From Thiomicrorhabdus chilensis DSM 12352 (GTDB lineage Bacteria; Pseudomonadota; Gammaproteobacteria; Thiomicrospirales; Thiomicrospiraceae), in contig NZ_KI519609.1 in NCBI RefSeq assembly GCF_000483485.1, positions 1,889,460 through 1,953,459 of the forward strand: DNA of 64,000 nt, given 5' to 3'. Positions 38,499-46,500 of the stretch are shown here, one piece after another. The notes under the pieces were generated by a model. That model was not told the DNA's origin, made no database searches, and was given only the letters and a program-made list of their open reading frames with translations. Both the position numbers and the translations under genes were made by a program. Position 1 is the stretch's first letter, and every line of letters begins with the position of its first letter.

Positions 38499-38956
38499 TA
38501 CAGACTCAAACTCGCAAGCGATTCGGATATCTCATTGGACAAAGCGGTATCCAACATATCCGGACGACTCGCATCCCAAGCCTCTTGCGACCAAAGTTCA
38601 AATTTATTCCCCTGCCCCAATAAGATTGCGGCTTTTTCCAGCTTGGCGTGCTCACGCAGCAGGCTAGGTAAAAGCACACGTCCTTGGGAATCCATCTCCA
38701 TCTCCGAGGCATGCCCTAATAACAAACGCTGGTAAAGACGTGCTTGAGGATCCACATTGGGAAGCGACATCAGTTTTCGTTCGATGACTTCCCACTCATC
38801 CAGGGTGTAGACAAGAAGGCAAGGGCTGTGCAGGTCGATGGTGGCAATCAATTGATTTTCGCTGGCTTCGGAAATCGACTCACGATAGCGCTTCGGGATC
38901 GCTAAACGCCCCTTCGCATCGATATTGATTGAATTGATTCCCCGAAAAAACAACAT
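38498..38956 (-). CDS. mraZ: Transcriptional regulator MraZ
   Basis: AbrB-like DNA-binding protein that controls the dcw cluster. The 152-residue product has two SpoVT/AbrB repeats. The first is seen in [20 protein letters not shown] (about 6-25), the second in [19 protein letters not shown] (about 80-98), both with the DxxGR pattern. It is first in the cluster. The operator repeats directly upstream, one of them overlapping the ribosome site, suggest autoregulation as known for the E. coli protein. Confidence 0.97.
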   Translation of the reverse strand: MLFFRGINSINIDAKGRLAIPKRYRESISEASENQLIATIDLHSPCLLVYTLDEWEVIERKLMSLPNVDPQARLYQRLLLGHASEMEMDSQGRVLLPSLLREHAKLEKAAILLGQGNKFELWSQEAWDASRPDMLDTALSNEISESLASLSL

Positions 38957-38963
38957 TTAAATT

Positions 38964-39020
38964 TCCACTTTTCGCCACTTTTCCCCACTTGTCGCCACTA
39001 TATTGTTCTTGCCCGCCACT
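38964..39020 (-). promoter_or_regulatory. MraZ operator: direct GTGG repeats
   Basis: Minus strand: four direct repeats of AGTGG[C/G]GA-A/C-A at exact 10-base spacing (38961-39000), plus one GTGGC at 39015-39020 two periods upstream. The known MraZ site is GTGGG repeats with 5-base gaps, the same geometry. The boxes run from the promoter spacer over the -10 to the ribosome site. Confidence 0.8.
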
Positions 39021-39025
39021 GTCAA
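38997..39025 (-). promoter_or_regulatory. dcw promoter before mraZ
   Basis: TTGACA (39020-39025), 17-base spacer, TATAGT (38997-39002) on the minus strand. A near-consensus sigma-70 promoter with MraZ boxes in its spacer and over its -10. Confidence 0.8.
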
Positions 39026-39529
39026 CCCCGAGAGAGCGCTTAAAAACTAAAATTTCATTACAGGACAATAACTTACCGATACTTACAGAAAACCCAAGGC
39101 GCATATTAGACACCTCTAATAAAGACATTAATTCAATAAGTTAGGAGCATAAAGATAAGTATTATTTTAAGTATTTTATACAAGGGGTTAATTTAAAAAA
39201 GACAACTCATGAAAATGGGCAAAAAACCCTATAGACACAACATATAGTAATAGATGAAAATAAAAACACTACATAGGATGGGTAGGCTGGGTTGAACGGC
39301 CTGATTTAAGGCATTGGGGTGTTTTTTCCCTAATTTTTCAAAAAAATCAAAAAAACGCCATTGTTTTTTTTAATTGAAAGCGAAAAATCAGTAAAAAACA
39401 TTAAAAAATGCACATCAAAACCATCAAAAGAGCATTCGGAAACAAAACGGCCAGCACTCAAACAGGTGGACTGAAAAACGCAGAACGCCAACTGACACAA
39501 GAATAAAAACAGGAGCTGGGCGCCTCGGC
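39026..39529. other. About 500 bases without a gene between mraZ promoter and rnpB
   Basis: AT-rich, with long A and T runs around 39330-39420. No coding pattern was convincing on either strand, and no further repeat or promoter was supported. The small minus-strand frames here run into rnpB and were rejected. Confidence 0.5.
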
Positions 39530-39533
39530 CAAA

Positions 39534-39552
39534 ATGGTTGATAGGCAACCAT
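39534..39552 (-). terminator. Probable rnpB terminator
   Basis: Minus strand hairpin ATGGTTG / CAACCAT with a 5-base loop and a short TTTT run, 19 bases past the 3' end of rnpB. Confidence 0.45.
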
Positions 39553-39570
39553 AAAGAAGGGAAAATGGGC

Positions 39571-39951
39571 AAAAGTGGGTCTGTAAGCCGGGTTCTGTAC
39601 TCCAAAGAGCGACAATCATTCATCTGGAAGAAACATCACTGCTCTCCTCAAGCGACCTACCCGGAAACTCGTGCGAGCCACACGATGTCACTGGCGAACC
39701 AGTGGCGTTGTTTCCCTATTTGGTCTTGCACCGGATGGGGTTTTCACTGCCACTTCTGTTACCAGAAGCGCGGTGCGCTCTTACCGCACCATTTCAACCT
39801 TACCTGTTCGTCCGAAGACGCCATCGGCGGTATATTTTCTGCTGCACTGTCCATCGGCTCACGCCGCCCAGCCGTTAGCTGGCATCCCGCTCTGCGGTGC
39901 CCGGACTTTCCTCCGAAGCCAAAAACTTCCGCGATTGTCCAACCCACTTTT
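39571..39951 (-). ncRNA. rnpB: RNase P RNA, bacterial class A
   Basis: Catalytic RNA that trims the 5' ends of tRNA precursors. On the minus strand the conserved core GGAGGAAAGTCCGGGC, the P10-P12 region TGGTGCGGTAAGAGCGCACCG, CAAATAGGGAAACA, and the 3' motif AGAACCCGGCTTACAG are all present in order. The ends are set by the P1 helix: AAAAGTGGGT at the 5' end pairs with ACCCACTTTT at the 3' end. Length is about 381 nt, as for E. coli M1 RNA. It sits next to mraZ, as in pseudomonads. Confidence 0.95.
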
Positions 39952-39960
39952 GCGTGGCGT

Positions 39961-39989
39961 ACAGTACCCGAATTCACACTTAAAGTCCA
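39961..39989 (-). promoter_or_regulatory. rnpB promoter
   Basis: TGGACT (39984-39989), 17-base spacer, TACTGT (39961-39966) on the minus strand. It places transcription start about ten bases later, at the 5' end of the P1 helix. Confidence 0.5.
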
Positions 39990-40017
39990 TTAATTAGATA
40001 AAAATCCGAGCGACCAT

Positions 40018-40044
40018 TCAAGCTTTCAAGATACTGGCCGATAA
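40018..40044 (+). promoter_or_regulatory. Sigma-28 (FliA) promoter
   Basis: TCAAGCTT, 11-base spacer, GCCGATAA. The -10 is a perfect match to the FliA consensus and the -35 matches six of eight bases of TAAAGTTT with the exact spacing. It is 33 bases upstream of the YjfB-like gene. Confidence 0.75.
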
Positions 40045-40077
40045 CCTTGAAAGATTTCCTCAAATGAGTCACAAAAC

Positions 40078-40296
40078 ATGCAGATTTCAGCCAATGCCGC
40101 GGTTTCCGCCGCCCTACACCAACAACAGGTCAATACCCAAGAACAGGTTCAGGTTTCCGTGCTGAAAAAAGCCATCGACACCCAGGCAAGCAATGCCTTA
40201 AGCCTGATAGCCAGCCTGCCAACGCCAGCCGGCACGGCGACAAGCACTCAAGGCCTGCCGGACAACCTGGGCAACCATATCAACACCCAGGCTTAA
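40078..40296 (+). CDS. YjfB-like putative motility protein
   Basis: 72-residue protein with no signal peptide or membrane segment. The pattern VSVLKKAIDTQASNALSLIA, a proline-containing link, then a C-terminal NLGNHINTQA matches the YjfB family (putative motility proteins), where VLKKALDxQA and LG-x-x-I/L-D/N are conserved. The sigma-28 promoter just upstream, independent evidence of flagellar-class expression, supports the call. The molecular role of the family is unknown. Confidence 0.75.
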   Translation: MQISANAAVSAALHQQQVNTQEQVQVSVLKKAIDTQASNALSLIASLPTPAGTATSTQGLPDNLGNHINTQA

Positions 40297-40333
40297 AAAT
40301 TCACGCCACTTCTTAAAACTTCTTAAATATGAG

Positions 40334-40350
40334 CAGGCCTGCTCACATTC
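40334..40350 (+). repeat. CAGGCCTG dispersed motif, two-sided
   Basis: CAGGCCTGCTCACATTC on the plus strand and CAGGCCTGCTCATATTT on the minus strand, so both flanks resemble the tail. It lies 3' of the YjfB-like gene and dacB. Confidence 0.75.
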
Positions 40351-40352
40351 AA

Positions 40353-41624
40353 TTAATCGCCGTCATTGCCAGCCAATGACTTGCTTAAGGTGAGCGCCAC
40401 CTTATTACGGTAATGATAATAAGGCACCTGCTGATTGATCATTAACACAAACGGGAGCCAATCCTGGCGATGCTCTATGTAGCCAGCCAAGGCGCTGACC
40501 CCGATCAGAGAGCCGGATTTAGCAAACACCTTCTCTTCCACTTCCGGTAAAAGATGCTTCCAAGGTCGAAACACCTCAAGCACCTCCACCAGCTGTTGCG
40601 GCGTTAGGCGGTTTTGGCGCGACAACCCGGCACCCTCTTCTATCAAAGCGCCGTTCCAATTGAAATGTTTGGCCAGTTGTTCAGCATACATAAGCGCCAC
40701 CTTGCGCTCGGTCGCTGGTTCGCCATAAAACTCGACACTGAGCATCAACGCCAGCTGGTTGGCGATAAAATTGGTCGAATACCGCATCATCGGACGCACG
40801 ATATCAGCCAGCGTGTGCTGGTTATAGTGCCGATAAAGCCTTGGCCACTGTGAATCCACCCCACCCCAGTCAATAGTTTGGCCAACCTGAACGCCTTGCT
40901 GACGAAGCAATGTGGCCAGCAGTTCCGCAAAATAGCGTTGCCCGGTCTTGGGATCATCGCCGGTATTGAAACGTAACTCATCTTTCACCTTATGCTGCCC
41001 CAACGTCCGCGCCAAAGGCGTCAAAGGCGTCTGCTCCTCCGCAGAAAGCACGCGCCCGTTGTCTTTACGTAAAAACAGCGTATTGAAGTTGGCCGCAATC
41101 GCTGAAGGGATTGCATCATAAGGGTTGTCGCTGTGCCCGGTACCCGGGAGCACCAGAGAATCGGCAAAATAGCCCGTGTCAAGGACGATGCCGTCAATCG
41201 ACTTTATACCTTCACTGAAAAGCCTGTGCTTGATCTGTCTGACGGCCTCCGTCAGCTCCTCAGAAATCAAAAACGGGTCACCATAGCCTTTGACATATAG
41301 CATCGTTTTATTGTCATGCTGATGACCATCACCTAGCTTGCGCACAAAAAAATCGGTTTTGAAACGATGCTGCTCTCCCCAATGCGACAAGGCCAGAAAT
41401 GCGGTCACCAGCTTGGTGGTCGAAGCGGGCACAAAGGCTTTCTGCGCATCTTTGACTTTAATGACTCGCCCCTGATGATCTAACAGAAGCAGCCCTGACT
41501 GGGCCATATCAGCCAATTCCGGCAAGGCCTCCAGCCCTATCACCGAACTCTCGCCCGCCTTGACCGGGGCCACCAAAAGGCCGCCCAGTAGCACACAAAA
41601 CAGCCCCATCATTCGAATCGACAC
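40353..41624 (-). CDS. dacB: D-alanyl-D-alanine carboxypeptidase/endopeptidase (PBP4, S13 family)
   Basis: Periplasmic peptidoglycan-trimming enzyme. The 423-residue product has a signal peptide (about 1-23). The active-site SxxK is in VPASTTKLVTAF (about residues 66-77), SxN in MRYSTNFIANQ, and KSG in AKSGSLIG. The three are spaced as in peptidase family S13. It stands alone between two divergent/convergent neighbours. DacB is preferred over class A5 PBPs because of the long insert between SxxK and SxN. Confidence 0.92.
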   Translation of the reverse strand: MSIRMMGLFCVLLGGLLVAPVKAGESSVIGLEALPELADMAQSGLLLLDHQGRVIKVKDAQKAFVPASTTKLVTAFLALSHWGEQHRFKTDFFVRKLGDGHQHDNKTMLYVKGYGDPFLISEELTEAVRQIKHRLFSEGIKSIDGIVLDTGYFADSLVLPGTGHSDNPYDAIPSAIAANFNTLFLRKDNGRVLSAEEQTPLTPLARTLGQHKVKDELRFNTGDDPKTGQRYFAELLATLLRQQGVQVGQTIDWGGVDSQWPRLYRHYNQHTLADIVRPMMRYSTNFIANQLALMLSVEFYGEPATERKVALMYAEQLAKHFNWNGALIEEGAGLSRQNRLTPQQLVEVLEVFRPWKHLLPEVEEKVFAKSGSLIGVSALAGYIEHRQDWLPFVLMINQQVPYYHYRNKVALTLSKSLAGNDGD

Positions 41625-41823
41625 AATACCCTTCCATCCCTATCAGTCATGCTTAAATCAGACCTGTCTAAAATTGAAATTACAGCCCACTATCTTACTT
41701 GATAGCCCGGCCAATTTCGCAATCACTTCTAAAAAGCCCTCATTCATCGATCAAAATCTGTTCACCCAGTTTTTCGAGATAAGCGATAATAAAGCCAATT
41801 AAATCACTTTTCAGCCATTAACC

Positions 41824-42642
41824 ATGACCCAAATCACTGTCTGCTCACATCTTTGTCCGCATCAAGCACTCCATCTGAGCAAGGTTTTGGGGTTACCCTT
41901 AATTTCAACGCCGCCTCCTGCAAAACAGCTCGGCGAGCAGATGATACTCGACTGGTATCATTACAAGAACCAATGCCCTGAAGAGGCACCCAAACTAGGA
42001 CTGTTCTCTTCGCACAGCGGCCCGGTGAGCATCGACTTCATCAGCGGCAAAAAAAACCATCGTCGCCAATTTGGCGGAGGCAAAGGCCAACCTTTGGCAC
42101 GCGCCATCGGCATCAGCGGAGAAAACACACCCAGTGTACTGGATGCCACCGCTGGAATGGGCGGCGACGCCTTTGTGTTTGCCACACTGGGATGCCGGGT
42201 TGTGATGGTCGAACGTTCACCGATTGTTGCCGCGCTACTGCAAGACGCGTTGGACAGAGCCCTCAATGCGTCAAATCTCGACCCCGATGTGCGGGAGATT
42301 GTCGGCAGACTGTCACTGGTTAATGCCGATGCGGCCGACTACCTGTTAAACCAACAGCCTCAAGTTGAGGTGGTCTATATGGATCCGATGTATCCGGACA
42401 AGAAAAAAGCGGCATCGGCCAAAAAAGAAATGAAGGTATTGCAACAATTATTGGGGCCGGACATGGATAGCGAGAAACTGCTGGACGCGGCCCTGAGAAC
42501 CGCCAACAAACGCGTGGTGGTCAAACGCCCCGCCAAAGCCCCAACCATAAAAGGCATTCAACCCAATGCAGAAATCAAAAGCCCCAACACCCGTTACGAC
42601 ATTTATTCCATTAAGGCCCTGAAGGCGGCCGGTTTGATTTGA
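41824..42642 (+). CDS. rsmJ: 16S rRNA (guanine1516-N2)-methyltransferase RsmJ
   Basis: SAM-dependent methyltransferase of 272 residues. The SAM loop LDATAGMGGDAFVFATLGC (about residues 100-118) and the catalytic MDPMYPDKKKAASAKKEM segment are typical of RsmJ (YhiQ). The ATG start at 41824 directly follows an AT-rich leader. It converges with recQ. Confidence 0.95.
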   Translation: MTQITVCSHLCPHQALHLSKVLGLPLISTPPPAKQLGEQMILDWYHYKNQCPEEAPKLGLFSSHSGPVSIDFISGKKNHRRQFGGGKGQPLARAIGISGENTPSVLDATAGMGGDAFVFATLGCRVVMVERSPIVAALLQDALDRALNASNLDPDVREIVGRLSLVNADAADYLLNQQPQVEVVYMDPMYPDKKKAASAKKEMKVLQQLLGPDMDSEKLLDAALRTANKRVVVKRPAKAPTIKGIQPNAEIKSPNTRYDIYSIKALKAAGLI

Positions 42643-42660
42643 TTCAGGTTGGATTAACAT

Positions 42661-42678
42661 AAAAAATGAACAGGCCTG
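42661..42678 (-). repeat. CAGGCCTG dispersed motif, reverse orientation
   Basis: Read on the minus strand CAGGCCTGTTCATTTTTT; core at 42671-42678. The clearest reverse-oriented copy. The inner 14 bases GAACAGGCCTGTTC are a perfect palindrome, and it lies between the converging rsmJ and recQ. Confidence 0.8.
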
Positions 42679-42850
42679 TTCAGTTTGCAAACGCCATTTA
42701 AACCCGCGTTAACTTGATTGCTAGGTAAGCTCTTTTTACGAAGAAATCGAATGGAATATCGGAAAAGGAAGCGGTTAAAAATTGATATTGATACCACGCC
42801 CCGTCTCCGCGCTTCGACTGAGTGTCTTTTGTTTTTTGCTGGAAAAGAGA

Positions 42851-44680
42851 CTATTTAAGATGGTGGCGTAACAACGTCAAAAACTCAAAGCCGTAACGCG
42901 CCAGTTTGCTTTCGCCCACACCGCTGATTTTCAACAATTCCGTATCGTCTTGCGGCTTATGGGTCGCCATTTCCACCAAAGCGGCATCGCCAAACACCAC
43001 ATAAGCCGGCACCTCTTCGCTTTCGGCAATTTCTTTGCGCAGGGTTCGCAAGGCTTCGAACAAATCGCGGTCGGCATCCGATAATTTATCCCGAGGCGAT
43101 TTACCACCAAGCCTGCCCGTTTTGGACAAGACTTTTTTGGGCAAGGCCAGTTGCAGTTCAACCTTACCCTTTAACAAGGGGCCAGCGGATTCGGTGAGGC
43201 GCAACACCGAAAAATGCTGCACGTCCTGAAACAAATAACCCAGATGAATCAGCTGCCGGATCAGGCTCGACCACTCGTCGACACTGTACTCCTTGCCAAT
43301 GCCATAGGTACTGAGTTGCTGATGACCCGATGAGCGAATGCGTTCATTGTCGGCACCGCGCAACACATCAATCACATGACGCACACCAAACCCCTGATCC
43401 AGACGGTAAACGCAGGACAGCGCCTTTTGCGCCGCCAATTTGCCATCAAACAGAGTCGGAGGGTTCAGGCAGACATCGCAGTTTCCGCAGGGTTTCTGAC
43501 TGGCTTCACCAAAATAGTTGAGCAATACATTACGTCGGCAAGTCTGCGATTCGGCAAACGCCACCATGCTGGAGAGTTTGAAATTCTCGATGCGGCGCTG
43601 CTCTTCATTCGCCACCTGCTCCACAAAATGCTTGGCGGTGGCCACGTCCTGCATGCCGAACAACAGCAAGGCTTCCGACTCCAGGCCGTCACGGCCTGCA
43701 CGGCCGGTCTCCTGATAATATCCTTCGATATTCTTGGGCAGGTCGTAATGCACCACAAAACGCACATTGGATTTATCGATGCCCATGCCAAAGGCGACCG
43801 TGGCGACCACAACATCCACTTCGTCGCGCAAAAACTGATGGTGCACTTTCTGGCGGATTTCACCCGGCAGCCCAGCATGATAGGCCTTGGCGTTATAGCC
43901 TTCGTCGATCAACTTCTGCGCCACCTCTTCAACACGCTTGCGGCTCAAGGCGTAAACAATGCCGCTCTCCTTGCGGGTTTCCTGCTCGCGCTGTTCGAGA
44001 AAGGCCAACAGCTGTTTCATAGGCTGACGCTTTTCAAGAACGGTATAACGGATATTGGGTCGGTCAAAACTGCTGACGTGAATTTGCGGCTGATGCAGGT
44101 GCAAACGCTGCAGAATATCATGGCGTGTGGCATGATCGGCGGTCGCCGTCAAAGCGATAAAAGGCACGCTTGGAAACAGGTCACGCAAGCGCCCCATTTG
44201 CGCATATTCCGGTCTGAAGTCATGGCCCCACTGCGAGATGCAGTGCGCCTCGTCGATCGCAAACAAGGCAATCGGCAGGCTTTGCAAGGTTTGCAGAAAG
44301 TGGGTATTTAAAAGCCGCTCCGGCGACACATACAGCAGATCCAATTGGCCGTTATGCAGCTGCATCATGACCTGGTCTGCAGCTTCGTAATCTAGCGAGG
44401 AGTTATAATAGGCTGCACTGACGCCGTTGGCTTTCAATGCCGTGACCTGATCCTGCATCAGCGCAATCAAAGGCGAGACCACCACTGCGGTTCCTGGGCG
44501 TATCAGAGCCGGAATCTGGTAACACAAAGACTTTCCGCCACCGGTGGGCATCAACACAAAACAGTCTTGACCCGACACCACATCATCAATAATGGAAGCT
44601 TGCTGCGGACGAAACTCGTCGTAACCGTAGACGCTCTTCAAAAGCTGAAGAGCCTGTGTCTGAATGGAAAAGTGCGTCAT
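42851..44680 (-). CDS. recQ: ATP-dependent DNA helicase RecQ
   Basis: 3'-5' DNA helicase used in recombination and fork repair. The start used is ATG 44680 (MTHFSIQTQAL), 609 residues, as in other RecQ; the longer frame adds an unlikely N-terminus. Walker A MPTGGGKSLCYQ, DEAH (AIDEAHCISQWGHDFRPEY), the RQC zinc ligands (CRRNVLLNYFGE..KPCGNCDVC), and a C-terminal HRDC domain (last 75 residues) are all present. Confidence 0.97.
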   Translation of the reverse strand: MTHFSIQTQALQLLKSVYGYDEFRPQQASIIDDVVSGQDCFVLMPTGGGKSLCYQIPALIRPGTAVVVSPLIALMQDQVTALKANGVSAAYYNSSLDYEAADQVMMQLHNGQLDLLYVSPERLLNTHFLQTLQSLPIALFAIDEAHCISQWGHDFRPEYAQMGRLRDLFPSVPFIALTATADHATRHDILQRLHLHQPQIHVSSFDRPNIRYTVLEKRQPMKQLLAFLEQREQETRKESGIVYALSRKRVEEVAQKLIDEGYNAKAYHAGLPGEIRQKVHHQFLRDEVDVVVATVAFGMGIDKSNVRFVVHYDLPKNIEGYYQETGRAGRDGLESEALLLFGMQDVATAKHFVEQVANEEQRRIENFKLSSMVAFAESQTCRRNVLLNYFGEASQKPCGNCDVCLNPPTLFDGKLAAQKALSCVYRLDQGFGVRHVIDVLRGADNERIRSSGHQQLSTYGIGKEYSVDEWSSLIRQLIHLGYLFQDVQHFSVLRLTESAGPLLKGKVELQLALPKKVLSKTGRLGGKSPRDKLSDADRDLFEALRTLRKEIAESEEVPAYVVFGDAALVEMATHKPQDDTELLKISGVGESKLARYGFEFLTLLRHHLK

Positions 44681-44789
44681 GAACCTAAAAGCCGAGGAAG
44701 AATCAAATGGGTCGTCAAGATAGACGATTGCCAAGCAAAACACAAGACCTTAAAGCCGCAAAACAGGATGAAGCCAACCTAAGATCAAG

Positions 44790-44806
44790 CAGGCCTGTTG
44801 ATTTTA
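44790..44806 (+). repeat. CAGGCCTG dispersed motif with tail
   Basis: CAGGCCTGTTGATTTTA, close to the consensus, intergenic. Confidence 0.8.
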
Positions 44807-44915
44807 AAAAACGCTTTTAATTCAATCCACTGCCGCCATAGAAGCCAAAAAACACCACTAAAACCTAATCCCTACCAAATTACTCAACTTTTATCGATTT
44901 ACAAGGTAAAATGGT

Positions 44916-44933
44916 CAGGCCTGCCGATTTTTC
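44916..44933 (+). repeat. CAGGCCTG dispersed motif with tail
   Basis: CAGGCCTGCCGATTTTTC, consensus with one extra T, 126 bases after the previous copy. Confidence 0.8.
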
Positions 44934-45027
44934 GCAGCTTGCTCAATGTTGTTAGCTGGCTTGCTATAAATAACCTTAAGCAAACTTTTATAGATGTAAA
45001 AATCATTAAAAAGGGACAAATACGAAA

Positions 45028-45444
45028 ATGACCAAATCGATTTTGCTACTGACCATGATTCTGACGTGGATGCCATTCAGCAGTCAAGCTGAAGACTTCA
45101 AACCCTCCTCCGCCGTCACCGCTTTAATGCCGATTGTGATGGACAATCTCGACACCCTGAAACTGACACCGAAACAACTGGATGAGGTACGCGCCATCGC
45201 ACGCGCCAACTTTTCGGAAGTGGAATACATCAATGCCCAATACCATAACCTCAAAAGCGCGCTCAAGGACGAGACATTGGACTTAAGCGGCAACAAGACA
45301 CAAAGCCTGAAACTCATTAGCGAACTGGCGGAACTTGACCGCAAACGCATGACCTTGACAATCGAATGCGTCTACGGCCTCAAACAGATTCTGAGCGACG
45401 TTCAATACGATGAAGTGATTGCAATCCTGGAGTTTCACGGCTGA
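45028..45444 (+). CDS. Periplasmic Spy/CpxP-like protein
   Basis: 138-residue secreted protein with a signal peptide (about 1-21, cut after SQA). The mature part is all-helical and contains LTPKQLDEVRAIA, which fits the LTxxQ motif of the Spy/CpxP/ZraP group of periplasmic chaperones and metal-stress proteins. A second, weaker LTxEx pattern (MTLTIECVYG) follows. It is a single gene with no sensor kinase next to it. Family membership is moderately supported; a stress role is inference. Confidence 0.55.
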   Translation: MTKSILLLTMILTWMPFSSQAEDFKPSSAVTALMPIVMDNLDTLKLTPKQLDEVRAIARANFSEVEYINAQYHNLKSALKDETLDLSGNKTQSLKLISELAELDRKRMTLTIECVYGLKQILSDVQYDEVIAILEFHG

Positions 45445-45465
45445 CTCTCCATCATCGAAAGGCCT

Positions 45466-45484
45466 GCCTGTTTTCAAAACAGGC
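45466..45484. terminator. Palindrome between Spy-like gene and LysR gene
   Basis: Perfect arms GCCTGTTTT / AAAACAGGC around a single C, with AGGCCT on each side. T-runs face both converging genes, so it may end both transcripts. The right arm includes the LysR stop codon. Confidence 0.55.
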
Positions 45485-46385
45485 CTTCATCCCAATAGGC
45501 CTGATTACCAAAATGCGCCACCAGAAAATCGATGAACACGCGCGCCTTATGGGACAAATAACGGTTCTGGGGATAGACCGCATAGGCATGTATGAAAGGC
45601 AGTTGATACTCTTTTAACACCGGAACCAACTCGCCTTGACGCAGGGACTGCCAAACAATAAAGGTAGGTGAGAAAATCACCCCATGTCCGCTCACGGCCA
45701 TCTGCCGAAGAAAGTCGCCGTTATTTGCATGAATCTGCCCGGATGCCTGCACCGGGTGTGCATAGCCGTCAGAGTCGGTCAAATGCCAAACTCCGTTGCG
45801 ATCTCCGGTGTAATGCAGCACCTTATGCGACTTCAAGTCTTCCGGAGTCTGCGGTTCGCCACATTGCTGCAAATAATCCGGGCTAGCACACAACACAAAG
45901 CGAATCGGCACAATTTTACGCGCCTGAATGGACGCGTCTTTAAGCTCGCCGATGCGAAACGCCAGATCAAAGCCTTCCTCGACCATATCCACCTCGCGGT
46001 CCGAAAAATCGATTTTCAAAACCAAATTGGGATGCGTTTTGGCAAAAGCATCAAACGCTGAGGTCAGATGCGCCAGCCCAAAAGATAAGGGCACCGCCAC
46101 CCTCAAGGTTCCGCTTAGCTGCTGCTCATCCCGATGAATCGCCGAATTCATCTCCTCAACCGACTCCACCACCTTAAGTGCACGTTCGTAATAGAGCTTG
46201 CCGGCCTCGGTCAAACTCGAGGTTCGAGTGGTGCGCTGAATCAATTTGCAAGCCAAGCGCGATTCCAAATCGGCCAAACGACGACTGACTGCAGACTTTG
46301 CCAAGTTTAATTGCTCCGCGGCTTTGCCGATGCCTCCGGATTCGACAATGCGAATGAAAATCTGCATCTCTTCCAGCTGACCCAT
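45474..46385 (-). CDS. LysR-family transcriptional regulator
   Basis: 303-residue LTTR: N-terminal winged helix-turn-helix (IFIRIVESGGIGKAAEQLNLAKSAVSRRLADLE, about residues 9-41) and a C-terminal effector domain with two Rossmann-like subdomains. It belongs by appearance to the common group of LTTRs next to pirin or quinone-reductase genes. It is divergent from the pirin gene over a 115-base gap that holds a symmetrical site. The start has a strong AGGAGGGGGC ribosome site. Confidence 0.92.
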   Translation of the reverse strand: MGQLEEMQIFIRIVESGGIGKAAEQLNLAKSAVSRRLADLESRLACKLIQRTTRTSSLTEAGKLYYERALKVVESVEEMNSAIHRDEQQLSGTLRVAVPLSFGLAHLTSAFDAFAKTHPNLVLKIDFSDREVDMVEEGFDLAFRIGELKDASIQARKIVPIRFVLCASPDYLQQCGEPQTPEDLKSHKVLHYTGDRNGVWHLTDSDGYAHPVQASGQIHANNGDFLRQMAVSGHGVIFSPTFIVWQSLRQGELVPVLKEYQLPFIHAYAVYPQNRYLSHKARVFIDFLVAHFGNQAYWDEGLF

Positions 46386-46407
46386 GCCCCCTCCTTGTGT
46401 TGTTTTT

Positions 46408-46424
46408 GTTCTTAAAACAAGAAC
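46408..46424. promoter_or_regulatory. Candidate LysR-type operator
   Basis: Symmetric GTTCTT-N5-AAGAAC between the divergent LysR and pirin genes. It fits the dyad form of LTTR sites, though the T-N11-A spacing is slightly wider here. Confidence 0.45.
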
Positions 46425-46500
46425 AGTGTTTTGGTATTTTGGCGGTTTTTCACGGTTTAATCAATCGCTAAACTGATCCATAAATTATGGGAGACAAAAC

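Larger units (their letters stand above)
44681..45027. other. About 350-base gap between recQ and Spy-like gene
   Basis: AT-rich. It holds two copies of the dispersed motif (44790 and 44916) and the ribosome site AAAAAGGGAC of the next gene. A 77-residue frame here was not judged a gene. Confidence 0.5.

Noticed and set aside
39330-39623. 97-residue minus-strand open frame
   Set aside because: It runs into the 3' part of rnpB and is low complexity; the RNA gene explains that sequence.
44798-45031. 77-residue open frame before the Spy-like gene
   Set aside because: No ribosome site, no family pattern, overlaps two dispersed-motif copies and the next gene's leader.
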